Assembly: GCA_002085465.1 (NCBI GenBank)
Contig: NBML01000075.1
Location: 1-17,292 of the forward strand
Direction of reading: 5' to 3'
DNA: 17,292 nt
Source of the DNA: Desulfobacteraceae bacterium 4572_89
GTDB lineage: Bacteria; Desulfobacterota; Desulfobacteria; Desulfobacterales; Desulfobacteraceae
The first letter of the stretch is position 1, and the number at the start of each line of letters is the position of its first letter. The notes below the pieces were generated by a model. That model ran no database searches, had not been told where the DNA came from, and saw nothing but the letters and a program-made list of their open reading frames with translations. Of this stretch, positions 1-8,119 are shown piece after piece. Both the position numbers and the translations under genes were made by a program.

Positions 1-1106
1 CAGGGCAGGATTTGTTTCCTGAATCAGACCAATTCCCTGAGGCTGATCTTGGCATGAGAGATTTCACCATCAACAGCATGGCCTGGGATCCCATGACAAA
101 TATCCTTGTGGACCCATTTGATGGGAAAAAGGATCTTGAAAAAAAAATTATTCGATTTACCCGTAACCCAGAGGACCGGATACTTGAAGATCCTTTGCGC
201 ATGGTGCGGGCATGCAGGTTTGCAGCCCGGTTTAAAGGGACACTGTCTTCTGATTCTTTAAAGGCTATTGTAAAACATGCTCCCATGATCCGGGAAAGGG
301 TGGCAGGAGAACGGATTCAACTGGAACTTATCAAGGCCATGGCAATGGAAAAGCCTTCCCGTTTTTTTCATTGTCTCCATGATACAGGCCTTCTGGCAGG
401 TATACTGCCCTGCCTTGACCGGTGTTTTGCCCTGGATGGCGGTCCTTTTCACGGGGAAACTGTTTTTGAACACTGCCTCCTGGTGGGAGATGCTTTGCCG
501 GCCAGACAGCCTTTGCTCAGGCTTGCCGGATTCCTCCATGATGCTGGAAAATTTGATGCAAAGGGGATAAAAGACAATAGAATTACCTTTGCTGGCCATG
601 AAACCAGGATCGATGCCATTGGAACTGATCTTGAAAATTTGCGGTTTTCTTCCTGCAACACAGATTATATCCTGGCCCTGGTCCAAACCCATATGAGGCC
701 TTTGACAGGTAAAACCACGCCTAAAGCAACACGACGTCTCCTGGCCATGTTGGAAAAATATGGGCTTTCTTTTAGGGATTTTTTGCGCATGCGCATTGCA
801 GATAAAAAAGGCAACCTGGCAAAAAGGCCCTATACCCTGTCTGAGCTCCGTGTTCGATTCAGAAAAATCCAGAATGAATTGTCTGACCGGGCAACTTTGA
901 ATATCAATGATCTTGAGATATCAGGCCTTGATATAATCGAGCATCTTCATATTGCCCCTGGTCCCGAGGTGGGCCAAATCAAGGAAATTCTGTTTGACAA
1001 AGTGCTTGAGAATCCTTCCCTGAATAACCAACAAAGCCTGATACAATTGATTGATTCAATGCAGATGAGTAATCCCCTGCAGTGCAGGGATGAAAATTTA
1101 GAATGA
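1..1106 (+). CDS. cca: CCA tRNA nucleotidyltransferase / poly(A) polymerase family protein, 5' end outside window
   Basis: This is the C-terminal part of a class II nucleotidyltransferase that adds or repairs the 3' CCA of tRNAs, or adds poly(A). The reading frame is open from base 3, so the start and the N-terminal catalytic GS...DxD motif lie outside the window. Visible motifs are RDFTINSMAWD (from about 54), DPFDG, EDPLRMVRACRFAARF (about 189-236) and GERIQLELIKAM, which form the family's RDFTINA, nucleotide-recognition and ERxxxE-like elements. An HD-type phosphohydrolase segment follows, with a conserved His in the FEHCLL stretch and FLHDAGK (about 465-555), as in E. coli-type CCA enzymes. 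Its stop overlaps the next start by 4 bp (ATGA), implying translational coupling. Which member it is (CCA-adding, A-adding or PAP) cannot be settled without the N-terminus. Family assignment is firm. Confidence 0.9.
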   Translation, partial: GQDLFPESDQFPEADLGMRDFTINSMAWDPMTNILVDPFDGKKDLEKKIIRFTRNPEDRILEDPLRMVRACRFAARFKGTLSSDSLKAIVKHAPMIRERVAGERIQLELIKAMAMEKPSRFFHCLHDTGLLAGILPCLDRCFALDGGPFHGETVFEHCLLVGDALPARQPLLRLAGFLHDAGKFDAKGIKDNRITFAGHETRIDAIGTDLENLRFSSCNTDYILALVQTHMRPLTGKTTPKATRRLLAMLEKYGLSFRDFLRMRIADKKGNLAKRPYTLSELRVRFRKIQNELSDRATLNINDLEISGLDIIEHLHIAPGPEVGQIKEILFDKVLENPSLNNQQSLIQLIDSMQMSNPLQCRDENLE

Positions 1107-2503
1107 CTGCCATTCCCTCAATGAATAAGATGGAAAAACTGGCCAGGGATGTAAAGGCTCTTGAGGACCAGCTGGCCATTTGCACCCGGTGCGGGATGTG
1201 CCAGGCAAACTGCCCCATTTATGCAAAAACCAGGCAGGAGTCTGATGTGTCCAGGGGAAAACTTGCATTGATCAAAGGCCTCATCGACCAGGTGTTTGAT
1301 GATGCAAAGGGGGTGAACCAGCGCATCAATCGCTGCCTTTTGTGCGGGTCCTGTTCTTACAAGTGTCCCAGTAATGTGGATACTGTCCAGATAATTTTAA
1401 AGGCAAGATCCATTATCAACCAGTATCTTGGCCTGTCCCTGGCCAAAAAAATCATTTTCAAAAATCTGCTGGCAAACCCAAGGACCTTTAACCGGCTCAT
1501 GGAGGCTGCAGCACCATTTCAAAAGCTTGCCTTTAAGCAGGAAAAAAATAGCCAGGGCACATCCTGTGCCCGTATTGCCTCCCCACTTCTTCGCCATCGC
1601 CACATGGTTCCCTTGTCCAATACCCCTTTTTCCAGTCAAATAAATGAAATGGATTTCAGGGAAAAAGGAAAAGGTTTGAGGGTTGCTTTTTTTACGGGTT
1701 GTCTCATTGACAAAGTTTTCCCCAATATTGCCCATTCAGTTATGGATGTGCTTACCCATTTCAAAGCCCGGGTCTTTATCCCTGAAAATCAGGGCTGCTG
1801 TGGAATCCCGGCCCTTGCCTCCGGGGACATGAAAACCTTTAAAAAACTTTTGGCCTTTCATGTGAACCTTTTTTCAGCCCGGGATTTTGATTATCTGGTC
1901 ACGGCCTGTGCAACCTGTTCTTCTACAATCATTAACCTCTGGCCCACCCTGCTCCAGGGACAGGGGATAAATGATCCAGGTATAGGGAAATTATTGGAAA
2001 AGGCGGCAGTCATTGCCGAGAAAACAGTGGATATCAGTTGGCTCATGGCAAAACGATTTGATATTTCATCCCCCTTTAAAGAAAAACCATATCCACAGGA
2101 AACAGGTCTAAAAGAAACAGATACAAAAGAAATAAGTCCAAAGGAAATAAGTCCACAGGAGACAATCACCTACCACGATCCCTGTCATTTGAAAAAATCC
2201 CTGGGAGTTTTTGAGGAACCCAGGCAGGTGATCAAGGCCTGCGGCAAAAATTTAGTAGAGATGGCAGCACCTGACCAATGCTGCGGCATGGGTGGCAGTT
2301 TTAACCTGGACCACTATGATCTGTCTGCCCTTATCGGGGAGGACAAAGCCCTGGATATAATGGATACTGGCTGTTCAACCGTGGCAACCTCATGTCCGGC
2401 CTGTATTATGCAGATATCAGACATGCTGGCCCGTCAGAATTCCAGGATCAGGGTGAAACATCCAGTGGAAATATATGGGGAGCAGCTCAAAAATAGAGAG
2501 TGA
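1103..2503 (+). CDS. Iron-sulfur CCG-domain protein (GlcF/LutA-like oxidoreductase subunit)
   Basis: The predicted 466-residue protein resembles the Fe-S subunit of glycolate/lactate oxidases and of heterodisulfide-reductase-like complexes, passing electrons from a flavin partner. Two ferredoxin-type 4Fe-4S motifs lie at Cys27/30/33/37 and Cys78/81/84/88, each ending CP. Two CCG (DUF3400-like) cysteine-rich domains follow: FFTGC (to residue 200) with GCCG at 231-234, then YHDPCHL (357-363), CCGMGG (393-398) and SCPAC (430-434). No membrane segment is evident. Between the CCG domains (residues 331-355) is an unusual repeated pentapeptide linker. The ATG overlaps the upstream cca stop. No FAD-linked GlcD partner is in the window, so the substrate is unknown and I give no symbol. 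It converges on queC with only 6 bp between stops. Confidence 0.88.
   Translation: MTAIPSMNKMEKLARDVKALEDQLAICTRCGMCQANCPIYAKTRQESDVSRGKLALIKGLIDQVFDDAKGVNQRINRCLLCGSCSYKCPSNVDTVQIILKARSIINQYLGLSLAKKIIFKNLLANPRTFNRLMEAAAPFQKLAFKQEKNSQGTSCARIASPLLRHRHMVPLSNTPFSSQINEMDFREKGKGLRVAFFTGCLIDKVFPNIAHSVMDVLTHFKARVFIPENQGCCGIPALASGDMKTFKKLLAFHVNLFSARDFDYLVTACATCSSTIINLWPTLLQGQGINDPGIGKLLEKAAVIAEKTVDISWLMAKRFDISSPFKEKPYPQETGLKETDTKEISPKEISPQETITYHDPCHLKKSLGVFEEPRQVIKACGKNLVEMAAPDQCCGMGGSFNLDHYDLSALIGEDKALDIMDTGCSTVATSCPACIMQISDMLARQNSRIRVKHPVEIYGEQLKNRE
2093..2167 (+). repeat. Five 15-bp tandem units encoding a pentapeptide linker
   Basis: Five consecutive 15-bp units in frame encode PQETG, LKETD, TKEIS, PKEIS and PQETI (residues 331-355 of the CCG protein). 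Units 3 and 4 are nearly identical, and the array keeps the frame. It sits between the two CCG domains and looks like a linker expanded by duplication. Confidence 0.8.
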
Positions 2504-2509
2504 TCTTAA

Positions 2510-3205
2510 TTATCCATAATAGGGTGTGGGATCTTTTATTCCGGCTTCTTTAAATCCTTTTTTTCTATGGAGGCAGGAATCGCACCTGCCGCAGGAACGG
2601 TCATGTTGATCCGGGTCATAACAGGATATTGTCAGGGAATAGTCAACGCCGAGAGAATTCCCGGCTGCGATGATTTCACCCTTGGACATATCGATCAGGG
2701 GGGTCTCAATTTTCAACACGGTTTCCCTGGTCACACCGGTAACGGTTGCCAGATTTGCCATGGTTTGAAATGCATTTATAAATTTTGGTCTGCAGTCGGG
2801 ATATCCTGAATAATCCACGGCAGTAACCCCGATATAAATGGATGATGCCTTTAAAACTTCTGCCCAGGCCATGGCATAGGAAAGAAAGATGGTATTCCGG
2901 GCCGGCACATAGGTTATGGGTATGGTTTCTTCATCCAGAAACTCCACCTGGTCATGCTTGGGAACTGTTATATCATCGGTGGTAAGGGCTGATTCTCCGA
3001 ATTGGCGCAGATCAATATCAATTATTTTATGGGCACTGACCCCAAGGGCTGCTGCTACTTTTTTTGCAAAGGCAAGTTCGGCTGAATGTCGCTGCCCATA
3101 CCTGAAGCTCAGGCTGTAAACCTCATTCCCCTTTTCCTTTGCCATGGCCATGGCAGTGGTTGAGTCGATGCCTCCGCTGGAAAGCACCACAGCTCTTTGT
3201 GTCAT
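2510..3205 (-). CDS. queC: 7-cyano-7-deazaguanine synthase QueC
   Basis: QueC uses ATP and ammonia to turn 7-carboxy-7-deazaguanine (CDG) into preQ0, the last step of the three-gene section present here. The 231-residue protein begins with a PP-loop ATP pyrophosphatase motif, SGGIDS (10-15), and ends with the family's zinc site at Cys195, Cys205, Cys208 and Cys211. The frame is open further upstream, but I chose the ATG at 3205: it starts directly before the PP-loop strand, gives the family's usual length, and is preceded by GAGGAG at 3218-3223. That ribosome site lies at the end of queE, whose stop is 7 bp upstream. It is the last gene of the queD-queE-queC unit and is soluble and cytoplasmic. 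Confidence 0.95.
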   Translation of the reverse strand: MTQRAVVLSSGGIDSTTAMAMAKEKGNEVYSLSFRYGQRHSAELAFAKKVAAALGVSAHKIIDIDLRQFGESALTTDDITVPKHDQVEFLDEETIPITYVPARNTIFLSYAMAWAEVLKASSIYIGVTAVDYSGYPDCRPKFINAFQTMANLATVTGVTRETVLKIETPLIDMSKGEIIAAGNSLGVDYSLTISCYDPDQHDRSCGRCDSCLHRKKGFKEAGIKDPTPYYG

Positions 3206-3212
3206 TGGATAA

Positions 3213-3857
3213 TTACACTCCTCTTTGGTCCGGGTTCCAGATGATTTTATGCTGCTGAAGGGAGAGCCTTGCCTGGAGATTATCTTCCAGCATCCAGGAG
3301 GCAAGATTTTCAGGGGTGATCTGTCCAAAGACAGGGGATAAATGGGTCCTGGTTTTTGATTTTTGGATCAACTCTTTTTCAATAATGGATCTGGCAAATT
3401 CGTAATCCTGCCTTGATCCGATCACAAATTTGATTTCATCCGTGTCTGTCAGATATTTCAGGTTTTCAAATAAAAAGGAGTCGCTTTCATTGCTGGAAGG
3501 GCATTTGATATCCAGAATCCTTACACAGCCTGGATCAATGCTGAGAATGCTTTTGCTGCCATTGGTTTCCAAAAGTACCTGATAATTTCGGTTGAGCAGC
3601 CTGGATATCAGATCAGATGTCTCTTCCTGCAGAAGGGGTTCACCCCCTGTGATTTCCACCAGGTTGCAGCCAAAGGCCCTGATCCTTTTAATGATCTCTT
3701 CCAGAGACATGGAAACAGCTTCATTTTTAGCATACCCGGTGTCACACCAGGTACAATCCAGGTTACAGCCGGAAAGGCGGACAAATGTGCAGGGAAGTCC
3801 TGCAAATGTGGATTCCCCCTGGAGGCTGTAAAAGATCTCACACAGGTCCAGGGACAT
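3213..3857 (-). CDS. queE: 7-carboxy-7-deazaguanine synthase QueE
   Basis: QueE is a radical SAM enzyme that contracts the pterin ring of 6-carboxy-tetrahydropterin to CDG. The 214-residue protein opens with the family signature FYSLQGES (9-16) and has a radical-SAM cluster motif CX3CX2C at Cys31, Cys35 and Cys38, followed by the EITGGEP segment near residues 68-74. Length is normal for QueE. The ATG directly abuts the TAA of queD (TAAATG), with AGGAG about 7 nt upstream inside the queD end, so the two are almost certainly cotranslated. Confidence 0.95.
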   Translation of the reverse strand: MSLDLCEIFYSLQGESTFAGLPCTFVRLSGCNLDCTWCDTGYAKNEAVSMSLEEIIKRIRAFGCNLVEITGGEPLLQEETSDLISRLLNRNYQVLLETNGSKSILSIDPGCVRILDIKCPSSNESDSFLFENLKYLTDTDEIKFVIGSRQDYEFARSIIEKELIQKSKTRTHLSPVFGQITPENLASWMLEDNLQARLSLQQHKIIWNPDQRGV

Positions 3858-4238
3858 TTACATCTCCTGGTAGGAAGAGCCGCATCCCGGACTTTCAAAC
3901 ACCATTATTTTACTCACCTTGATATGGTCTGTGTTCAGCCGCCTTGATAACTCTTTGTAAATGAATTTTGAAAGGTTTTCTGAAGTGGGATTGATGCTTG
4001 AGAATTCAACCACTTCGTTGAGGTTTGTATGATCAAGTTTACTCAATACATCCTTGACCACCCCTTTTACATCCCTGAAATCAATACCGATACCCAGTTT
4101 GTTGAGTTTTGAGCACTGAATATAAGCCTGTACAATCCAGTTGTGCCCATGGATACTGGAGCAGTTTCCATCATATCCCTTTAATGCGTGGGCCGCTGAA
4201 AAATGGTCTTCTACATATATTTCATAAACACCCGGCAT
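3858..4238 (-). CDS. queD: 6-carboxy-5,6,7,8-tetrahydropterin synthase QueD
   Basis: QueD converts dihydroneopterin triphosphate to 6-carboxy-tetrahydropterin, the first dedicated step toward preQ0. The 126-residue protein has zinc ligands His17, His30 and His32, with the QueD-type CxxxHGH motif (Cys26-His30-Gly-His32) that separates it from eukaryotic PTP synthases. It also has Asp69-His70 in LDHTNLNE and Glu115 in FESPG. The frame extends to 4316, but the ATG at 4238 is preferred because it starts at the conserved first strand and has GGGAGA about 5 nt upstream. An ATG at 4250 is the only close alternative. First gene of the queDEC operon. Confidence 0.94.
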   Translation of the reverse strand: MPGVYEIYVEDHFSAAHALKGYDGNCSSIHGHNWIVQAYIQCSKLNKLGIGIDFRDVKGVVKDVLSKLDHTNLNEVVEFSSINPTSENLSKFIYKELSRRLNTDHIKVSKIMVFESPGCGSSYQEM

Positions 4239-4278
4239 AGTTTCTCCCATGTTTATAGATGATTTTTTTAATTTAAAA

Positions 4279-4307
4279 ATACTACCATAAACTTGGTTCT
4301 TAATCAA
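4279..4307 (-). promoter_or_regulatory. Candidate sigma70-type promoter for queDEC
   Basis: On the minus strand, TTGATT (4307-4302) and TAGTAT (4284-4279) are separated by exactly 17 bp. Each box matches 4 of 6 consensus bases. Transcription would start near 4272, leaving a leader of about 35 nt before the queD ATG, too short for a preQ1 riboswitch. Inferred from sequence alone. Confidence 0.4.
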
Positions 4308-4400
4308 AAAAGTCAAGAAAAAATCTGGTCATTTACAATCTCACACAAAGACACATATCCACCAGGAGAGATATAAACTAGGGTATTACTTCCCATGGAT

Positions 4401-5861
4401 TTATAAGGGCAAACAATCGGACGATTCTGAGGCTGTCACCCATTTTTCAAGCAGCACCGGGCCGTTGCAGCAAATTGAAGATTTCCACTGGCTCCTGGTA
4501 TTCAGGGGCTTGCCGGCAACCATTATGGAGACAGGGTCATCGGATGAAACCACAATCACAATTATATTATTGTGCTGTGCTGTGAATCGGAGAGCTGAAT
4601 TATAACGGGCACCACGAGCCCGGTCTTCACCTGAAATATAATGACCATCCAGCAGACAGGCAAAACCATGAAGTTTTAAATCAGCCCCAAGATGCAGGGC
4701 TCCGTCTACCTTTGACAGGGATTTAGTTAAATCCAGATGTTCATAATTTGTAAGATCAAGTGGATGCTCAAAAGAATGGCCGGAGATAAAAATGGGTTGT
4801 TTATTGAGGTCTATTACAATGGAGCAGCCATGGTGTTGTCTTGCCGCGCCATTGGCAATACTGGTGACAATTTTAAATAGCCTGGAAGCTGCTTTTTTGT
4901 CCATATTGGAGTCAAGCAATGCTTCTTCGACTTGTACCAGCTTTGCTTTCCGGGTGGTGGATTTAAAACTGCCGTCTGAAAAGCTGCAAACTACATTATT
5001 ATTCAACTTTAAAAAGCCATATTTACCCTTAAAATCAGCAGTGATGGAAAAATTGGGTTTTTCCTGCCTACTTATAATGCCGATAATTGATTTTTCATCT
5101 GACACCAGCTTTCGGTCCGAGTTTTCAACAGATTGGAGAAGCTTTCTAATGTGCTCTACATTGTCCAATTTTGGCTGCTCTGTTGTTGGAAATTTTGCAA
5201 TGAATTTCATTTTTGGAAGTGATCGTTTTTCAACAAAAAGTAATTCACCCTTTGGCCAGGCCTTTTCTTCACGGGTTCTTGATATTTTGAGAACTGCTTC
5301 CAAAAGGGGATAGATCCGAACCCGTGTGTCCCACCCCAGCAGGACATTCATTTCATCCACAAGATAATCCCGGACAGCATGGGTGGCATATTCCCTCAGG
5401 AAGCTCCCTGAAATGCCTGTGTACAGATCTGCTTCATTGGCAATATCATGGGAGAATCTCCAGACAGCCTGCTCCAGCCACCGTTCAGTGGGACCAATGG
5501 AGCACATATCCGGGTGATGTTCTGTAAACCACATTTGATATACAGCAGAACTTGAGCGTCCGCCATGGGAAATCAGTCCAGCCAGTTCCAGATTTTTTTC
5601 CGGAGTCAAGTTGCTGAATTTTTTTTTGTCATAGGAAATTCCTGTTTTTTTTTGCCACTCATCCGTGTCTAAATACAACTCCTTGAATTTTGGCTCATGG
5701 CCTGTCAAAAGGCTTTGAGGATCATAAATCCGGATGGGATCATCGGGTTTAATAGAATAAATAACAGCAGTCCGGCTTGGACCTGAAAAATGGGTCAGAC
5801 CCTCCTGCAAGCCATCAATGGTTTCAACGATACACCTGTGGGTAAAAGTACATTCATTCAT
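4401..5861 (-). CDS. DisA_N/DAC-like nucleotide cyclase domain protein with altered RHR motif
   Basis: The predicted 486-residue protein has an unrecognised N-terminal region (about 1-300) and a C-terminal domain resembling diadenylate cyclases, which make c-di-AMP. Visible landmarks are a strand HGCSIVIDL (about 344-352), the DGA motif in DGALHL (386-391), and the RHR-motif position RGARYNSALRF (416-426), followed by the expected beta strand (IIVIVVSS) and a terminal strand like that of DisA. Where active enzymes read G-T-R-H-R, this one reads G-A-R-Y-N, so activity or product may differ. I see no membrane segment and no DisA-type HhH DNA-binding region. I chose the ATG at 5861, with TGGA about 9 nt upstream, over a TTG at 5879. 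It lies on the same strand as queDEC, 162 bp upstream. The N-terminus may be a sensor domain, which is inference. Confidence 0.7.
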   Translation of the reverse strand: MNECTFTHRCIVETIDGLQEGLTHFSGPSRTAVIYSIKPDDPIRIYDPQSLLTGHEPKFKELYLDTDEWQKKTGISYDKKKFSNLTPEKNLELAGLISHGGRSSSAVYQMWFTEHHPDMCSIGPTERWLEQAVWRFSHDIANEADLYTGISGSFLREYATHAVRDYLVDEMNVLLGWDTRVRIYPLLEAVLKISRTREEKAWPKGELLFVEKRSLPKMKFIAKFPTTEQPKLDNVEHIRKLLQSVENSDRKLVSDEKSIIGIISRQEKPNFSITADFKGKYGFLKLNNNVVCSFSDGSFKSTTRKAKLVQVEEALLDSNMDKKAASRLFKIVTSIANGAARQHHGCSIVIDLNKQPIFISGHSFEHPLDLTNYEHLDLTKSLSKVDGALHLGADLKLHGFACLLDGHYISGEDRARGARYNSALRFTAQHNNIIVIVVSSDDPVSIMVAGKPLNTRSQWKSSICCNGPVLLEKWVTASESSDCLPL

Positions 5862-5889
5862 AATTTTTTCCAGGTGCAAAAATTTTCAT

Positions 5890-5942
5890 CTTACCAATTT
5901 TTGCCTTACCAATTCTCACCTTACCAATTCTCACCTTACCAG
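5890..5942. repeat. 15-bp tandem repeat, about 3.5 copies, in the leader of the DAC-like gene
   Basis: The unit CTTACCAATTCTCAC is perfect at 5905-5919 and 5920-5934. A diverged copy lies at 5890-5904 and a partial one at 5935-5942. The array starts 29 bp upstream of the chosen ATG of the DAC-like gene and is noncoding. Confidence 0.85.
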
Positions 5943-6045
5943 GATTGAAAGATTGAAAAAAAATGTATAACCAAGCTTTTTGAATATGGAATCAGAATAG
6001 ATAAGTAAATGATTGCTGTCAAGCATTGAAAAATTATCCCCGTTA

Positions 6046-6075
6046 TTGCCATTTAACCTGATTTTACTGTAGTGT
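6046..6075 (+). promoter_or_regulatory. Weak candidate promoter for the rnhA remnant
   Basis: TTGCCA (6046-6051) and TAGTGT (6070-6075) are 18 bp apart and lie upstream of the rnhA ribosome site AAGGAG. The -10 box is poor, so this is a tentative call. Confidence 0.2.
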
Positions 6076-6108
6076 AAAGACCATTTATTTAATCAGAAAA
6101 GGAGTTTT

Positions 6109-6481
6109 ATGAAATACCATATTATATCAACATCAAAATCTCGTGGATACGGAGCAATCTTTACAAATGCCAAAGAGGCTAAAGAGTATCAGGCTAACCA
6201 TCCAGGAAGTGTCTATCAGATCTTCGAGCGTTTACCAGCAAAGATACCTGCTATTGGGAAGAGTCAGGAAAAGATCATTAAGCCATCCAAAGATCCTTTA
6301 AGTGGAATCACCGTCTATACAGATGGATCTGCACTAAACAATCCTGGTCCTGGTGGCTGGGGGGCTATCATACAGATGCATGGAGAAACCCGCGAATATT
6401 CATGAAAGGGCTGATGATCTTGCCAATGGTGCGGCCCAGGGGCGGGAAGATATGCTGGTGGATGAGGGGTATGTTAGTTAG
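6109..6481 (+). pseudogene. rnhA: Ribonuclease HI with the central region deleted
   Basis: RNase HI removes RNA from RNA-DNA hybrids. A good ribosome site (AAGGAG, 5 nt spacing) precedes ATG 6109. The first 98 codons include the RNase H opening strand VYTDGSALNNPGPGGWGAI, with catalytic Asp72, after an N-terminal extension of about 65 residues. The frame stops at 6403-6405. The other frame, from 6401, then reads ERADDLANGAA...EDMLVDEGYVS and stops at 6479-6481, which matches the family C-terminus around the fourth catalytic Asp (ADDLA). The middle of the domain, expected to be about 90-100 residues and to carry the catalytic Glu, second Asp and His, is missing, and the two parts are out of frame. 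The product cannot be active. Real deletion or assembly error are both possible. Confidence 0.85.
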
Positions 6482-6535
6482 GATCACCCGCCAGAAGTGC
6501 GGAAATTCTCTATCAGTATAAGAGTCTATTTTACA

Positions 6536-6580
6536 GGGGAGAATGCTTAAATGAAGCTGTAACAGTTTTCTCCCCCTTTT
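6536..6580 (+). terminator. Possible hairpin terminator between converging rnhA remnant and the glutamate-synthase-like gene
   Basis: GGGGAGAA (6536-6543) pairs perfectly with TTCTCCCC (6568-6575), followed by CTTTT. The 24-nt loop contains a small GCTT/AAGC stem. The large loop and short T tract make it a weak terminator call. Confidence 0.3.
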
Positions 6581-6586
6581 AACCGG

Positions 6587-8119
6587 CTATTTTTTTATGG
6601 GCATAAACCACTTATTTGCCATCAACGCCCTTGCCTCTGATGTCAGAGGGATAAGGTCGGTTTTATCCAGAAGGTCCAGGTTGAATTTCCGGTTCAGGGC
6701 AGCAAAATGTTTCAACCCAAAGGCAATTTTATTGAGATAGGAAAACACCCCGATGGCCCCAGTGGAAAATTCATTGGCCCTTGTACCGTAAATGGCTCTT
6801 AAATCCGGAAGATCGCAGAATATTTCTTCAATTGTAGAGCCATAGGGTTTAAACCTTTCCGGCACATTCTGGTTTTTTATCTGTTCGCCGATTGTTTTAC
6901 CTGTCATGGCAGCAGCCATGGACGCACGGCACAGACCAATCCCCAGGACATGACCATCACCATAGGCCAGGCCTTTAAAAACCTGATCTTCACTGGCAAA
7001 CCCACCGGTCATAATGATGGCGGGCGGGCTTAATTTCTCTGCTTTCAATTGGTCACAGATGCGTACAGCAGCATCCTCCAGGCAGACCGTGGGCAGGGAC
7101 CACTCGTTCATCATTTTTGAAGGGCTGTATCCAGACCCTCCTCCAGCACCGTCAAAGGTGACCATGTCCACCTTTGCCTCACAGGCAATCCGAAGAACCC
7201 GTTCTATATCCTTTCTGTCGTATCCCGCCATTTTAAAATAAATGTTTTCGGCCCCTATATCCCTAAGCGATATAATATGGGTGATCAGGGATTCTTCATT
7301 CCACAAAGGCAGTCTTGAATAGGTGTGAAAATTGGGGCAGACTCCATCCTCATATGCTTTTTGAATGGAGGGATCACTGGGGTCCGGGATGACCACATCA
7401 CCCAGTTCCTGGCGTTTCAATGCAGCTTCAATATTCTTTACCCGTATAACAGGCTGGGTCCCCTTTGCAGCCTGGCCAAATTTGATTTCAATGGCAGTGG
7501 CCCCATATTTCTGAATGGCTATTTTCGGAACCTCCATGAGGTCATCATCCACATTGCTCTGGAGAACAATCTGGCCATAACCCCGGTCATATCTGCGAAA
7601 ACAGTCAAGGGCCTTTTCCAGCAGGGGGTAATCCGTGACTCTTCCATTCTCTATTTTTAAATTCGGGTCATTGTTTCTGCCATGTTCCCCAATCACACAT
7701 GTCACCCCGGCCATGGCTGCCCCGGCAAAATAATCCTGCCAATTGAGTTTGATCAATGCCGGAAGGATGACGGGCATGGCCATTTTAACCGGGTTAATTG
7801 TCCCGTAAGTCCTCTCCAGGTTAACATTGAAAATATTTGCTTCATCCTGGGTTTCATTGACACCCATGGCGCCGAATACCCGGCCGTTGATGTTAAAATG
7901 GGAAAAATCAATGGGATAATCTTTTTCCGAAGCAATTTGATTGGTGCCTGTTGTGGTTGGGTATACTGTTTGTGCACCCAGCACTGCTGCCTGTGCAATC
8001 TCACAGGTCCCGTTACAATCTTGGGTGCAGAAGGAACACATTCCTGACTGGGGGGATATGAAATTGCTGCGGTTTTTTGCAAATGTAAATCCGGAACTTA
8101 ATTTAGGTGAATAAGACAT
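6587..8119 (-). CDS. FMN-binding glutamate synthase family protein (archaeal-type GltB-like)
   Basis: The 510-residue protein corresponds to the FMN-binding synthase domain of glutamate synthase, which makes glutamate from 2-oxoglutarate and ammonia or glutamine nitrogen. Landmarks are the barrel segments DGAGGGSGYSP (323-333, the counterpart of GHDGGTGASP), MTGGF (370-374) and the phosphate-binding GLAYGDGHVLGIG region. It lacks the amidotransferase and GXGXG domains of the 1,500-residue bacterial enzyme, as archaeal-type stand-alone proteins do. The N-terminus carries Cys28, Cys31, Cys35 and Cys39 (CX2CX3CX3C), perhaps a cluster or zinc site, and I see no classical CX5CX4C 3Fe-4S motif. The ATG at 8119 follows GAGGG with about 5 nt spacing. 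No GltD or ferredoxin partner is adjacent, so the physiological donor and even the exact reaction are uncertain. Confidence 0.85.
   Translation of the reverse strand: MSYSPKLSSGFTFAKNRSNFISPQSGMCSFCTQDCNGTCEIAQAAVLGAQTVYPTTTGTNQIASEKDYPIDFSHFNINGRVFGAMGVNETQDEANIFNVNLERTYGTINPVKMAMPVILPALIKLNWQDYFAGAAMAGVTCVIGEHGRNNDPNLKIENGRVTDYPLLEKALDCFRRYDRGYGQIVLQSNVDDDLMEVPKIAIQKYGATAIEIKFGQAAKGTQPVIRVKNIEAALKRQELGDVVIPDPSDPSIQKAYEDGVCPNFHTYSRLPLWNEESLITHIISLRDIGAENIYFKMAGYDRKDIERVLRIACEAKVDMVTFDGAGGGSGYSPSKMMNEWSLPTVCLEDAAVRICDQLKAEKLSPPAIIMTGGFASEDQVFKGLAYGDGHVLGIGLCRASMAAAMTGKTIGEQIKNQNVPERFKPYGSTIEEIFCDLPDLRAIYGTRANEFSTGAIGVFSYLNKIAFGLKHFAALNRKFNLDLLDKTDLIPLTSEARALMANKWFMPIKK

Noticed and set aside
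3206..3328. Longer QueC start with 41 extra residues
   Set aside because: The extension lies inside queE and its translation is not QueC-like; the ATG at 3205 fits family length and has a ribosome site.
4239..4400. preQ1 riboswitch upstream of queDEC
   Set aside because: The predicted leader is only about 35 nt, is AT-rich, and shows no H-type pseudoknot arms or the conserved C-rich loop and A-rich tail of preQ1 aptamers.
5890..5942. CRISPR array
   Set aside because: The 15-bp units are directly adjacent with no spacers, and no cas genes are nearby.
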